Source: Alphaproteobacteria bacterium (lineage in GTDB: Bacteria > Pseudomonadota > Alphaproteobacteria > Thalassobaculales > Thalassobaculaceae). Taken from it: a stretch of 18,066 nucleotides of DNA. Below, one piece after another: positions 6,986 to 13,951 of the stretch. Both the position numbers and the translations under genes were made by a program. Position 1 is the stretch's first letter. Each line of letters begins with the position of its first letter. The notes under the pieces were generated by a model. That model saw nothing but the letters and a program-made list of their open reading frames with translations, made no database searches and was not told where the DNA came from. The stretch is from the NCBI GenBank assembly GCA_028822575.1, contig JAPKDN010000011.1, forward strand, positions 1 through 18,066, read 5' to 3'.

Positions 6986-8116
6986 ATGAAATTTAGCTTC
7001 ACCGAGGAACAGGATGAGTTCCGTTCGGTTCTCCGGCGGTTTTTTGAGAATCGTTCCCCCCCCACCGAGGTGCGCCGACTGATGGCGACCGAGGAAGGCT
7101 GGGAGCGAGACTCCTGGGCCGAGATCAACGCCGAGCTGGAGCTGACGGCGGTGGCGATACCCGAAGCTTATGGGGGGCATGGATTTGGTGCCTCCGAGCA
7201 ATGCATCGTTCTGGAGGAGATGGGCCGCTCGCTGATTTGCGCGCCGTATTTTTCCTCCACGGTTTTGGCCGCGCCCTCGATCCTGAATGCGGGTACCGAG
7301 GCGCAGAAGAAAAACCTGCTGCCGGGGATCGCGTCTGGGGCTACGGTGGCGACTCTGGCCTTCACTGAAGAGAATGGTCGCTGGGATAACGACGGGGTGG
7401 CGATGACCGCGACCGGTTCGGGGGCGGGCTTTACCTTGAACGGAACCAAGAGCTTCGCTCTCGATGGGCACACCGCGGATCTGATCGTGGTGCTGGCGCG
7501 GACGCCGGGGAGTTCTGGGGATGACGGGTTGTCGTTGTTCACCGTCGCTGGCGACGCGGCCGGCCTGGAGCGATCTCCGCTGACCACCGTAGACGAAACC
7601 CGCAAGCTGGCGCGGTTGAGCTTCAAGAATGTTTCCGCCGAATTGCTTGGCGCCGAGGGCGGTGCCGCCGCGTCGATGGCGGCGACCTTGACCCGGGCGG
7701 CGATCTGTCTCGCCAATGAAATGGTTGGGGGTGCGGATCGGCTGCGCGAGGATGCGCTGGAATATGTCCAAATGCGGATGCAGTTCGGCCGTTCAATCGC
7801 CTCGTTCCAGGTAACCAAGCATAAGGCCGCCGACATGCTGGCCGATGTGGAACTGGCGAAATCGGCGGCCTATTACGCCGCTGCCGCGTTGGACGAAGGT
7901 GATGACGATGTGGTCTCCGTTGCCTCGCTCGCCAAGGCCTGTGCATCCGAGGCTTATATGCAGACTGCGGTTCACGCGGTGCAAATGCATGGTGGCATCG
8001 GCTTTACCTGGGACAATGACACGCATCTCTGGTTCAAGCGAGCCAAGAGCTCCGAGGTCTTACTCGGGGATGCTAGTCATCATCGCGAGATGATGATGCG
8101 AAATTGGGTTGAGTGA
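6986..8116 (+). CDS. Acyl-CoA dehydrogenase, small (non-catalytic-type) subunit, pair 1
   Basis: This is a 376-residue acyl-CoA dehydrogenase fold protein. It has an N-terminal helical domain starting MKFSFTEEQDEFR, a middle beta domain (ATLAFTEENGRW), and a C-terminal helical domain with RMQFGRSIASFQVTKHKAADM (264-284) and QMHGGIGFTWDNDTHLWFKR (333-352). The usual catalytic Glu is not seen. The helix position that carries Glu-Arg in IVD-type enzymes reads LTRAAICLA, and there is no Y-E-G-T motif. This is typical of the FAD-binding partner subunit in alpha2beta2 heteromeric dehydrogenases. ATG 6986 follows CGGAGAT. Only 13 bases separate it from the next dehydrogenase gene, which carries the catalytic Glu, so the two should be co-translated as a pair. 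A C8 run at 7056-7063 leaves the frame intact. Confidence 0.92.
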   Translation: MKFSFTEEQDEFRSVLRRFFENRSPPTEVRRLMATEEGWERDSWAEINAELELTAVAIPEAYGGHGFGASEQCIVLEEMGRSLICAPYFSSTVLAAPSILNAGTEAQKKNLLPGIASGATVATLAFTEENGRWDNDGVAMTATGSGAGFTLNGTKSFALDGHTADLIVVLARTPGSSGDDGLSLFTVAGDAAGLERSPLTTVDETRKLARLSFKNVSAELLGAEGGAAASMAATLTRAAICLANEMVGGADRLREDALEYVQMRMQFGRSIASFQVTKHKAADMLADVELAKSAAYYAAAALDEGDDDVVSVASLAKACASEAYMQTAVHAVQMHGGIGFTWDNDTHLWFKRAKSSEVLLGDASHHREMMMRNWVE

Positions 8117-8129
8117 GGGGGACTAGATC

Positions 8130-9386
8130 ATGGTGGAACACACAGAAGTCGCCGTCCGGGCCGAGGTGAGTGCCTGGCTGGAAGCGAATTGGAAGTCTGA
8201 CCTAGGCCTGGTGGAATGGCGGACCATGCTGGCCGATTCCGGCTGGGGCATGCCGAATTGGCCGACTGAATGGTACGGCAAGGACTTGCCCGTCGGCCTT
8301 GTGCCGGTGGTCGAGGAGGAATTCAAACGCATCGGCGCCCTGCCGATCCCGAAATCTGGGATCCGAATGCTAGCTGCGGCGACGATCCTCAACCACGGCA
8401 GTAACATGCATAAGGAGAAGTTCCTGCGCCGGATCATCACCGCCGAGGATGTCTGGTGCCAGTTGTTCAGCGAGCCGGGTAGCGGCTCCGACCTCGCCGG
8501 CGCCACCACCAAGGCGGTCATGGTGGGCAATAAATGGGTCGTGAATGGCCAGAAGGTCTGGACCACCAGCGCCCACAAGGCTCATTGGGGGCTGCTGTTG
8601 GCCCGCACAGACATGGACCTGCCCAAGCATCAAGGTCTGTCCTATTTCATCATCGACATGCATCAGCCCGGCGTCGAGGCGGTGCCGCTGAAACAGATGA
8701 ACGGCCATGCTTCGTTCAACCAGGTGTTCCTCACCGACGCCGAGGTGCTGCCGGACTTCCAGGTCGCCGAGCTTGGCGATGGCTGGTCGGTCGCGACGAC
8801 AACCCTGATGCATGAACGCCGCGCCGCTGACTCGCTGCGGGCCTGGGGTCAGGTACCTGATCTGGAAGGCTCGATTTATGACGAGGAACGCGCCGAAGTC
8901 GAGACGACGCTGGCACCGTATAAATGGTATCCCCAGCGTGCTGGCCGGGTTGATCTGATCATGCAACGGGCAAACGAGACCGGGGCAATCAATGACCCGG
9001 CGACGCGCCAGGAAATCGCCAAGCTGATGGTGCTGCACAAGTCGGCGGAGTGGATGGCCCGGCGGGCCCGCGCGGCGCAGATGCAGGGCAAGGCCCAGGG
9101 GCCGGAAGGCTCTCTCGGCAAGCTCGCCTCCAGTCACGTGGCCCGGGCGGCGGCGCGGGTGCACACCATGCTTTCCGGCGCCGACGCGATGCTGTCGGGT
9201 TCGGACGGAGCGCTTGACGGGACCATCGCCGAGATCCTGATTTCCTTCCCGGCATCATCCATCGCCGGTGGTACCGACGAGATCCAACGGAACATCATTT
9301 CCGAGCGGGTCTTGAAGATGCCGAAGGAGACACGGTTCGACGCGGATAAGCCGTTTAAGGATGTGCCGCGTAATACGGTGTCTTGA
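8130..9386 (+). CDS. Acyl-CoA dehydrogenase, large (catalytic-type) subunit, pair 1
   Basis: This is a 418-residue acyl-CoA dehydrogenase. Key segments are CQLFSEPGSGSDLAGATTKAV (110-130), NGQKVWTTSAHKA (139-151) and TTTLMHERRAADS (223-235), with Glu229 in the position of the IVD-type catalytic base. The C-terminal AGGTDEIQRNII motif (379-390) has Gly where medium-chain enzymes carry their catalytic Glu. It introduces a double bond at C2-C3 of an acyl-CoA, passing electrons to ETF. There is an unusually long stretch between the Glu helix and the C-terminal domain. It directly follows the small-subunit gene, with a GAGGGGGAC ribosome site between them. In characterised heteromers of this type, both chains build the FAD and substrate sites, so neither gene is likely to work alone. 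Confidence 0.93.
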   Translation: MVEHTEVAVRAEVSAWLEANWKSDLGLVEWRTMLADSGWGMPNWPTEWYGKDLPVGLVPVVEEEFKRIGALPIPKSGIRMLAAATILNHGSNMHKEKFLRRIITAEDVWCQLFSEPGSGSDLAGATTKAVMVGNKWVVNGQKVWTTSAHKAHWGLLLARTDMDLPKHQGLSYFIIDMHQPGVEAVPLKQMNGHASFNQVFLTDAEVLPDFQVAELGDGWSVATTTLMHERRAADSLRAWGQVPDLEGSIYDEERAEVETTLAPYKWYPQRAGRVDLIMQRANETGAINDPATRQEIAKLMVLHKSAEWMARRARAAQMQGKAQGPEGSLGKLASSHVARAAARVHTMLSGADAMLSGSDGALDGTIAEILISFPASSIAGGTDEIQRNIISERVLKMPKETRFDADKPFKDVPRNTVS

Positions 9387-9673
9387 GGGGAATGATTTCT
9401 CCATTCCAAGCGCACTCCCGGGGAAAGCCGGGTTCGACGTCTGTGGCGGTAGCTAGTGACGGGTGGCGGAGCACTATGCGAGATTCCGAAGGGTGTTCAC
9501 CAATCGTCACGCCGACTAGCTTCAGGCGTGGGTCCCAGCCTACGCTGGGATGACAAACAAATTTGCGATAGTCGTGTACTTTGGGCGGCATACGCAAAAG
9601 TAAGTCTGGGAACGCCAGTGGCCTGATCGACCGAAGTAGACAACGACAAGGTTAAACGTAAGGAGCCCGCAAT
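9387..9673. other. Intergenic region between the two dehydrogenase pairs
   Basis: This 287-base gap interrupts an otherwise tight operon. It holds a weak 5-bp GC hairpin at 9417-9432 without a T tract, a REP-like hairpin at about 9523-9557 (separate entry), and a strong AAGGAG ribosome site just before the next start. No credible gene was seen. An antisense reading frame over it looks like translation of repeat DNA. Confidence 0.6.
9523..9557. repeat. REP-like palindromic element
   Basis: The core TCCCAGC-CTAC-GCTGGGA (9533-9550) is a perfect 7-bp stem with a 4-base loop, flanked by AGGCGTGGG on the left and TGACAAA on the right. The arrangement GGCGTGGG-TCCCAGC...GCTGGGATGAC is one I recognise as a common intergenic palindrome in alphaproteobacterial genomes. 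It lies between two dehydrogenase genes and could act as an mRNA-stabilising or attenuating stem, or simply be a mobile repeat. A decayed look-alike occurs near 12405. Confidence 0.6.
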
Positions 9674-10876
9674 ATGGAACTCGCCTTTTCCGCTGAGGAA
9701 CTTGGATTTCGCGATGAGGTCAGGGCCTTCATCGCCGAGAATTTGCCGGAAAGCACCAAAGTCAATGGTGGGCGTTATCCGCATTGGAGCAAGGAGGACG
9801 TTGTCGACTGGCAGCGAATCCTGAACGCTAAGGGTTGGGCAACCCCGCATTGGCCGGAAGAACATGGCGGCACCAACTGGTCGGCGGTGCAGCGCTATAT
9901 TTTCATGGAGGAATTGCTGCGCGCGCCGACGCCGGAGCCATTGTCCTTCAATGTTAGCATGGTTGGCCCCGTACTCTGCGAGTTCGGCAACGAAGAGCAG
10001 AAGCGGTTTTTTCTACCCAAGGTCGCCAATCTCGATATCTGGTTCTGCCAAGGTTTTTCTGAACCTGGCGCCGGCTCGGACCTAGCGTCGCTGCGCACCT
10101 CGGCGGTGCGGGACGGCGACGACTATATCGTCAACGGCCAGAAGATCTGGACCTCCACTGCTCACAAGGCCGACTGGATCTTCGCGCTGGTGCGCACCGA
10201 CCCCAACGCGCCGAAGCGGCAGATGGGGATTTCCTTCCTGCTGATCGATATGAAGACGCCGGGCATCACCGTGCGCGGCATCAAGACCATCGACGAGGCC
10301 CAGCATGTCAACGAAGTGTTTTTCGAAGATGTCCGGGTGCCAATCTCCAACCGCGTTGGCGAGGAAAACAAGGGCTGGGACTACGCCAAGTTCCTGTTGG
10401 GCAACGAGCGCACCGGCATCGCCCGGGTTGGTCTGTCACGCCAACGGCTGAACCGGGCGCGCACCCTGGCCGAGAAATTGCCAGCTTTTGAAGGCATGTT
10501 GTCCGATGACCCGCAATTCCGGCGAAAATGTGCGACGGTGGAGATGAAGCTAAAATCGCTTGAGATCACGGTAATGCGGGTGATCGACCGGCAACGCCGG
10601 CGCAATGATTCAACGCCGGATCCAGCAACCTCGATGCTGAAACTGCGCGGCGCCGAGATCCAGCAAACCACGGCGGAACTGATGGCGGATGTCGCCGGAC
10701 CGATGGTGGCGCCGACCAGCGCCATCCGCGCGGCATATGAAGGCGACTTTCCAACCGAGCTCGAGGAGACCATGGGGATCGTGCCGCATTACTTCAATTC
10801 CCGCGCCGCGACGATCTATGGCGGTACCAACGAAATCCAGCGCAACATCATCGCCAAGGGGGTCTTGGGGCTGTAG
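9674..10876 (+). CDS. Acyl-CoA dehydrogenase, large (catalytic-type) subunit, pair 2
   Basis: This is a 400-residue acyl-CoA dehydrogenase. Visible are CQGFSEPGAGSDLASLRTSA (125-144), NGQKIWTSTAHKADW (154-168), FLLGNERTGIARVG (240-253) with Glu245 as the likely IVD-position catalytic base, and YGGTNEIQRNIIAKGVLGL at the C-terminus with Gly instead of the medium-chain Glu. The family oxidises acyl-CoA to enoyl-CoA with electrons to ETF. Related two-subunit enzymes in actinobacteria act on steroid side-chain CoAs, and in other bacteria on varied branched or cyclic acyl-CoAs. ATG 9674 follows AAGGAG. It is followed, after a palindromic intergenic element, by a small-subunit gene lacking the catalytic Glu, so the two probably form a second heteromer. 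Confidence 0.94.
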   Translation: MELAFSAEELGFRDEVRAFIAENLPESTKVNGGRYPHWSKEDVVDWQRILNAKGWATPHWPEEHGGTNWSAVQRYIFMEELLRAPTPEPLSFNVSMVGPVLCEFGNEEQKRFFLPKVANLDIWFCQGFSEPGAGSDLASLRTSAVRDGDDYIVNGQKIWTSTAHKADWIFALVRTDPNAPKRQMGISFLLIDMKTPGITVRGIKTIDEAQHVNEVFFEDVRVPISNRVGEENKGWDYAKFLLGNERTGIARVGLSRQRLNRARTLAEKLPAFEGMLSDDPQFRRKCATVEMKLKSLEITVMRVIDRQRRRNDSTPDPATSMLKLRGAEIQQTTAELMADVAGPMVAPTSAIRAAYEGDFPTELEETMGIVPHYFNSRAATIYGGTNEIQRNIIAKGVLGL

Positions 10877-10903
10877 GCGGGAAAGATCGTTAATCCCAAT
10901 AAC

Positions 10904-11030
10904 GCCGTCATATCCGCGAAGGTCGGGGCCATTCCTCCGGCGGGTCAACCGGTCACGGTGTTTGGAATCGAAACACCCGCGGGGAGGCAAAAATGGCAAA
11001 ATGGATCCTGACCTTTGCCGGGACGACGAC
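10904..11030. repeat. Composite palindromic element (REP/MITE-like), about 127 bp
   Basis: The two ends are imperfect inverted copies of each other. The left end, 10904-10933, begins GCCGTCATATCC. The right end, 11001-11030 read in reverse complement, begins GTCGTCGTCCCGG. Both continue with an AAGGTC block and end in CCATT. Nested inside are CCTCCGGCGGGT / ACCCGCGGGGAGG arms, and a perfect 7-bp hairpin GGTGTTT-GGAATCG-AAACACC lies at 10957-10977. The whole gap between the two dehydrogenase genes is therefore one large foldable structure. It resembles the GTCAT-CCCGCGAAGG class of interspersed palindromes of proteobacteria. Possible consequences for expression of the downstream subunit are inference. 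Confidence 0.65.
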
Positions 11031-11054
11031 TTGATGGAAGATGGACGTGAATAG

Positions 11055-12197
11055 ATGGATTTTGAACTTTCTAACGAGCAACAGCTCCTTAAAGACAGCG
11101 CCGATCGTCTGATTGCCGACCGCTATGACATGCAAGCTCGGAATAAAATCCTAGAAGGCGAGGCGGGTTGGAGCCGGGAAATTTGGTCGACCCTGGCGGA
11201 TCTCGGTTTTCTGGGCCTTCCCTTCAAGGCCGAGGATGGTGGCTTCGATGGTGGGCCGGTCGAGCAGATGCTGATCCTGGAGGCCTTTGGACACGGCCTG
11301 TTGGTCGAGCCGTATATCGCCTCGGTGGTGTTGGGTGGCAGTGCGGTGGCGCTCGCCGGATCGCCGGAACGCCGGGCCGAGATCCTAGGTGGTGTAGCCT
11401 CGGGAGAACGGTTGCTAGCCTTCGCCCATGGGGAGCGCCTTTCCCGCTACCGGCTTCGGCAGGTCGAGACCACGGCCCGGCGCGAGGGCGACGGATGGGT
11501 GCTGGATGGCGAGAAGACCACGGTGATCCATGGCGGTGACGCCGACACCCTGATCGTCAGCGCCCGGACCAGTGGCGGCAAGGATGACGAAGCTGGGATC
11601 AGTCTTTTCGTGATCCCCGGTGATACCGCCAGGGTGACCAGGCGCGCCTATCCCACGATCGATGGAATGCGCGGCGCCGATATCACCTTCGCCCGGGTCG
11701 CGCTGCCCGGTGACGCGTTGTTGGGCGAGGTCGACAAGGCCTATGGCGTGATCGAACATGTGGAACAGCATGGCATCGCCGCTACGGCGGCCGAGTCCTT
11801 GGGCGCGATGCAGGCCTCGCTGGATATCTCTGTTGAGTATCTAAAAACGCGAACCCAGTTCGGCCGGCCGATCGGCGAGTTTCAGGTTCTTCAGCACCGC
11901 GCCGCCGATATGTTCGTCGCGGTCGAGGAAGCCCGCAGCATCGCCATCTACGCCGCGATGATGGTCTCTGAGACCGATCCGATCATCCGCCGGCACGCCA
12001 TGGCGACTGCCAAGGTTCAGATCGGGCTCTCGGCCCGCGAGGTTGGGCAAGGCGGGGTGCAACTTCACGGTGGTATCGGGATCACCGAGGAATACGCTGT
12101 CGGCCACTATTTCAAGCGGCTCTCGATGATCGAGCGGCAGTTCGGCGATGTGGAGCACCACATGTCTCTATTGGCCTCGATGGGGCCGATGGAGTAG
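11055..12197 (+). CDS. Acyl-CoA dehydrogenase, small (non-catalytic-type) subunit, pair 2
   Basis: This is a 380-residue acyl-CoA dehydrogenase fold protein with MDFELSNEQQLLKDSADRLI at the N-terminus, RTQFGRPIGEFQVLQHRAADM at 266-286, and VQLHGGIGITEEYAVGHYFKR at 335-355. The helix position that bears Glu-Arg in the catalytic subunits reads VEQHGIAATA. No Y-E-G-T motif is present, so the usual base is missing. The combination of Q-x-H-G-G-I-G with E-E-Y-x-V-G-H-Y-F-K-R-L is typical of the non-catalytic partner in heteromeric dehydrogenases. Start ATG 11055 has only a weak GGA ribosome site, unlike its neighbours, and lies just after the composite palindrome. It is the last gene of the rightward operon. 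Confidence 0.92.
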   Translation: MDFELSNEQQLLKDSADRLIADRYDMQARNKILEGEAGWSREIWSTLADLGFLGLPFKAEDGGFDGGPVEQMLILEAFGHGLLVEPYIASVVLGGSAVALAGSPERRAEILGGVASGERLLAFAHGERLSRYRLRQVETTARREGDGWVLDGEKTTVIHGGDADTLIVSARTSGGKDDEAGISLFVIPGDTARVTRRAYPTIDGMRGADITFARVALPGDALLGEVDKAYGVIEHVEQHGIAATAAESLGAMQASLDISVEYLKTRTQFGRPIGEFQVLQHRAADMFVAVEEARSIAIYAAMMVSETDPIIRRHAMATAKVQIGLSAREVGQGGVQLHGGIGITEEYAVGHYFKRLSMIERQFGDVEHHMSLLASMGPME

Positions 12198-12460
12198 GTC
12201 AGGGACTGGACTGGGCACAACGTATTTCGGTACCCTAAAGATCGGCCTTGGCTGTCCAGTCGAGAGTCACCAACGAGCACCATAAACCGACCCGTATCTA
12301 TCTCGAAAGGCGAGTCCGACACCTGAAGCGATGGTGGATGACGGATAGTGAACTATTTTCAAAAATCTTTCGCCGTGATCCGCTGCCCGTCACGATCAAC
12401 GTTCTCAGGCGTGGGCCCTGCCTTTCGAGAGGGATGTGATAAACCTTCGAGGCGACGCGT
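12198..12460. other. Convergent intergenic region with a decayed REP-like element
   Basis: This 263-base gap lies between the last dehydrogenase gene and the broken DUF1989 gene, which face each other. Near 12405-12440 a segment reading CAGGCGTGGGCCCTGCC, followed closely by GAGAGGGATG, resembles the 9523-9557 palindrome with several substitutions. No T-rich terminator and no convincing gene was seen. Confidence 0.45.
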
Positions 12461-13059
12461 TCATGTGAACCAATGCCGCGATGGCCAGAAAATTTTAGAC
12501 TGGACCTGGAGATGCGTCTCTACGGTTCGCATCCGCTTACCATAGATCGTTAGCATGTCCTGTGGGCAAGCAGAGAACGCCATAAGCAGATCGATCTTGG
12601 CCCCGAACACCAACCGATCCACAGCATTCCGCCGCGGTGGCTCGAAACCAAGAAGGCCCGACAAGGTCGAGGGAATATTCATGGGAAAATTGAGTGATGA
12701 CAGCGTTTTCGGAGCCTCCAGCTCCAGTTCCGCCAGCGCGGCGGCAAGGTTGTCGGTGCAGTTGTCGTGATACCCCTCACGGCCCAACAGGTGATAGCGG
12801 TGCGTATCACAAGCCGCCATCAACTCGAGGTATCCTCGACTACCGTTAGCATGGCGCGGCGATGGTTGCTGACATAGGCATCGCCAGCCTCCAGACAAAG
12901 CTTGGTCCGCATCGCCTCCATGGCCGTGCACTCATACCGTTCCTTGGCGTTGAAGGCCCAGGTGTCGGCGACCTGGTTGCCATGGGTGTTGATCACCTGC
13001 ACGGTCTGACCACCTTTCACCCGTGCGGCCTTGCCACGTTGGTCTAGTATCTCGATCAA
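12461..13059 (-). pseudogene. DUF1989 (urea-carboxylase-associated-like) gene broken by a frameshift or deletion
   Basis: Two adjacent minus-strand frames together encode one DUF1989-type protein. The upstream frame (13059 to about 12823) reads KGGQTVQVINTHGNQVADTW..., then NHRRAMLTVVEDTSS, then stop. The next frame carries on with ELMAACDTHRYHLLGREGYH, DNCTDNLAAALAELELE, FPMNIPS and FSACPQDM. Those blocks are in the order and spacing expected for DUF1989. In intact relatives a few residues separate VEDTS from the L-x-A-A-C-D block. Here these are missing, so a small deletion changed the frame near 12825-12840. The upstream frame has no ATG, only a TTG at 13059 without a well-placed ribosome site, which also suggests decay. 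DUF1989 proteins occur with urea carboxylase and aminomethyltransferase-like genes and their own function is poorly defined. A sequencing or assembly error is the alternative. Confidence 0.8.
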
Positions 13060-13180
13060 ACCATTGGTTTCGCTATTGCCGAACCCTCCTCATGAGGTGG
13101 GAGGATAGCCCTGAGTACTTGGTCGTGTCTCCTGCGATAACGTTTAAGCGTCTCCCATTCGGGACCCTGGTCCGGTATGA

Positions 13181-13198
13181 TTGTACGAAATTGTACAA
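13181..13198. promoter_or_regulatory. Perfect inverted repeat, candidate GntR operator
   Basis: The sequence TTGTAC-GAAATT-GTACAA consists of two 6-bp arms that are exact inverse complements. It also contains the direct repeat ATTGTAC...ATTGTAC. It lies 16 bases upstream of the GntR start at 13215, in the gap shared with the divergent DUF1989 remnant. FCD-subfamily GntR repressors typically bind short inverted repeats with T-T-G-T/A-C-A-A-like ends near their own promoters, so autoregulation is the simplest reading. No second copy was spotted in the other intergenic regions by eye. Confidence 0.6.
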
Positions 13199-13214
13199 AA
13201 ATGGATGCATTAAG

Positions 13215-13919
13215 ATGCCATCGCGCAAGATCCAGACATCCGAGTTTCCAAACGCCGATGAGGTCACGCAACAGGAGTCGCGTGGCGAGATCGCTTATGG
13301 CCGGCTGAAGGGAGCTATCCAGACCGGCGACCTGACGCCTGGCCAACGCATTCGTGAAAATGATATGGCGTCCTGGTTGGAGATGAGCCGCACCCCGATA
13401 CGCGAAGCACTTCGGCGCTTGGAGGCGGATGGGCTGCTGACCTTTGCGCCCTATCGTGGGATGGTGATCTCGGAACTTGATCATCAGGCGGTGATGGAAC
13501 TCTACTCCATGCGCGAGGTGCTAGAAGGCACGGCAGCCGGCCTCACGGCGCGCCACGCCTCCGATGCCGAGATCGCAGTGCTCAAGGATATCGTCGCTGG
13601 CGAGATTGACGATGCCGCCGACCCCCGCCGGATCGCTACTCACAACAAGCACTTTCACGACGCGCTCTACCGGGCGGCGCATAATCGCTATCTACTGAAG
13701 ACCTTGAACGTGCTTAGTGACGCGATGGCGTTACTGGGAATGACGACAATGGCGATCACCGGGCGGTCGGAAACCGCGCATGGCGAGCATCTTGCGGTAG
13801 TCTCGGCGATCGAGGCACGCGACCCGGCAACGGCTGAAGCCAGCATGCGTGAGCATATCCGCATGGCCCAACGCGCGCGCTTGCGCCTGATGTTCCGAGA
13901 GGCCGAGGCCAAGAATTAA
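13215..13919 (+). CDS. GntR-family transcriptional regulator, FCD subfamily
   Basis: This is a 234-residue regulator. The winged helix-turn-helix covers about residues 25-85, with GEIAYGRLKGAIQTGDLTPG, then RIREN, SRTPIREALRRLEADGLL and the wing FAPYRGMVIS. The FCD ligand domain (about 95-225) has the helix SMREVLEGTAAGL and metal-site residues His148 (FHDALYRAAHN), His192 and His214 (MREHI). The position normally Asp before the first His is Asn144. FCD regulators usually respond to carboxylic acids, often an intermediate of the pathway they control. I chose the ATG at 13215 (MPSRKIQTSE). The open frame extends upstream without good start signals and would cover the 13181-13198 inverted repeat. 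It probably regulates itself, and perhaps the adjacent catabolic genes. Confidence 0.92.
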   Translation: MPSRKIQTSEFPNADEVTQQESRGEIAYGRLKGAIQTGDLTPGQRIRENDMASWLEMSRTPIREALRRLEADGLLTFAPYRGMVISELDHQAVMELYSMREVLEGTAAGLTARHASDAEIAVLKDIVAGEIDDAADPRRIATHNKHFHDALYRAAHNRYLLKTLNVLSDAMALLGMTTMAITGRSETAHGEHLAVVSAIEARDPATAEASMREHIRMAQRARLRLMFREAEAKN

Positions 13920-13951
13920 AAGCACGGTTCGTCGATAAGTGAGCAAAGACC

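Noticed and set aside
6899..7771. Minus-strand open frame of 290 codons antisense to the LLM and dehydrogenase genes
   Set aside because: Arg/Gln-rich shadow of the dehydrogenase gene, with no domain.
8370..9164. Minus-strand open frame of 264 codons antisense to the large dehydrogenase subunit
   Set aside because: Shadow frame typical of GC-rich DNA; the plus-strand gene has all family motifs.
9355..9597. Minus-strand 80-codon frame over the gap between dehydrogenase pairs
   Set aside because: It covers the REP-like hairpin and reads like translated repeat DNA; no ribosome site.
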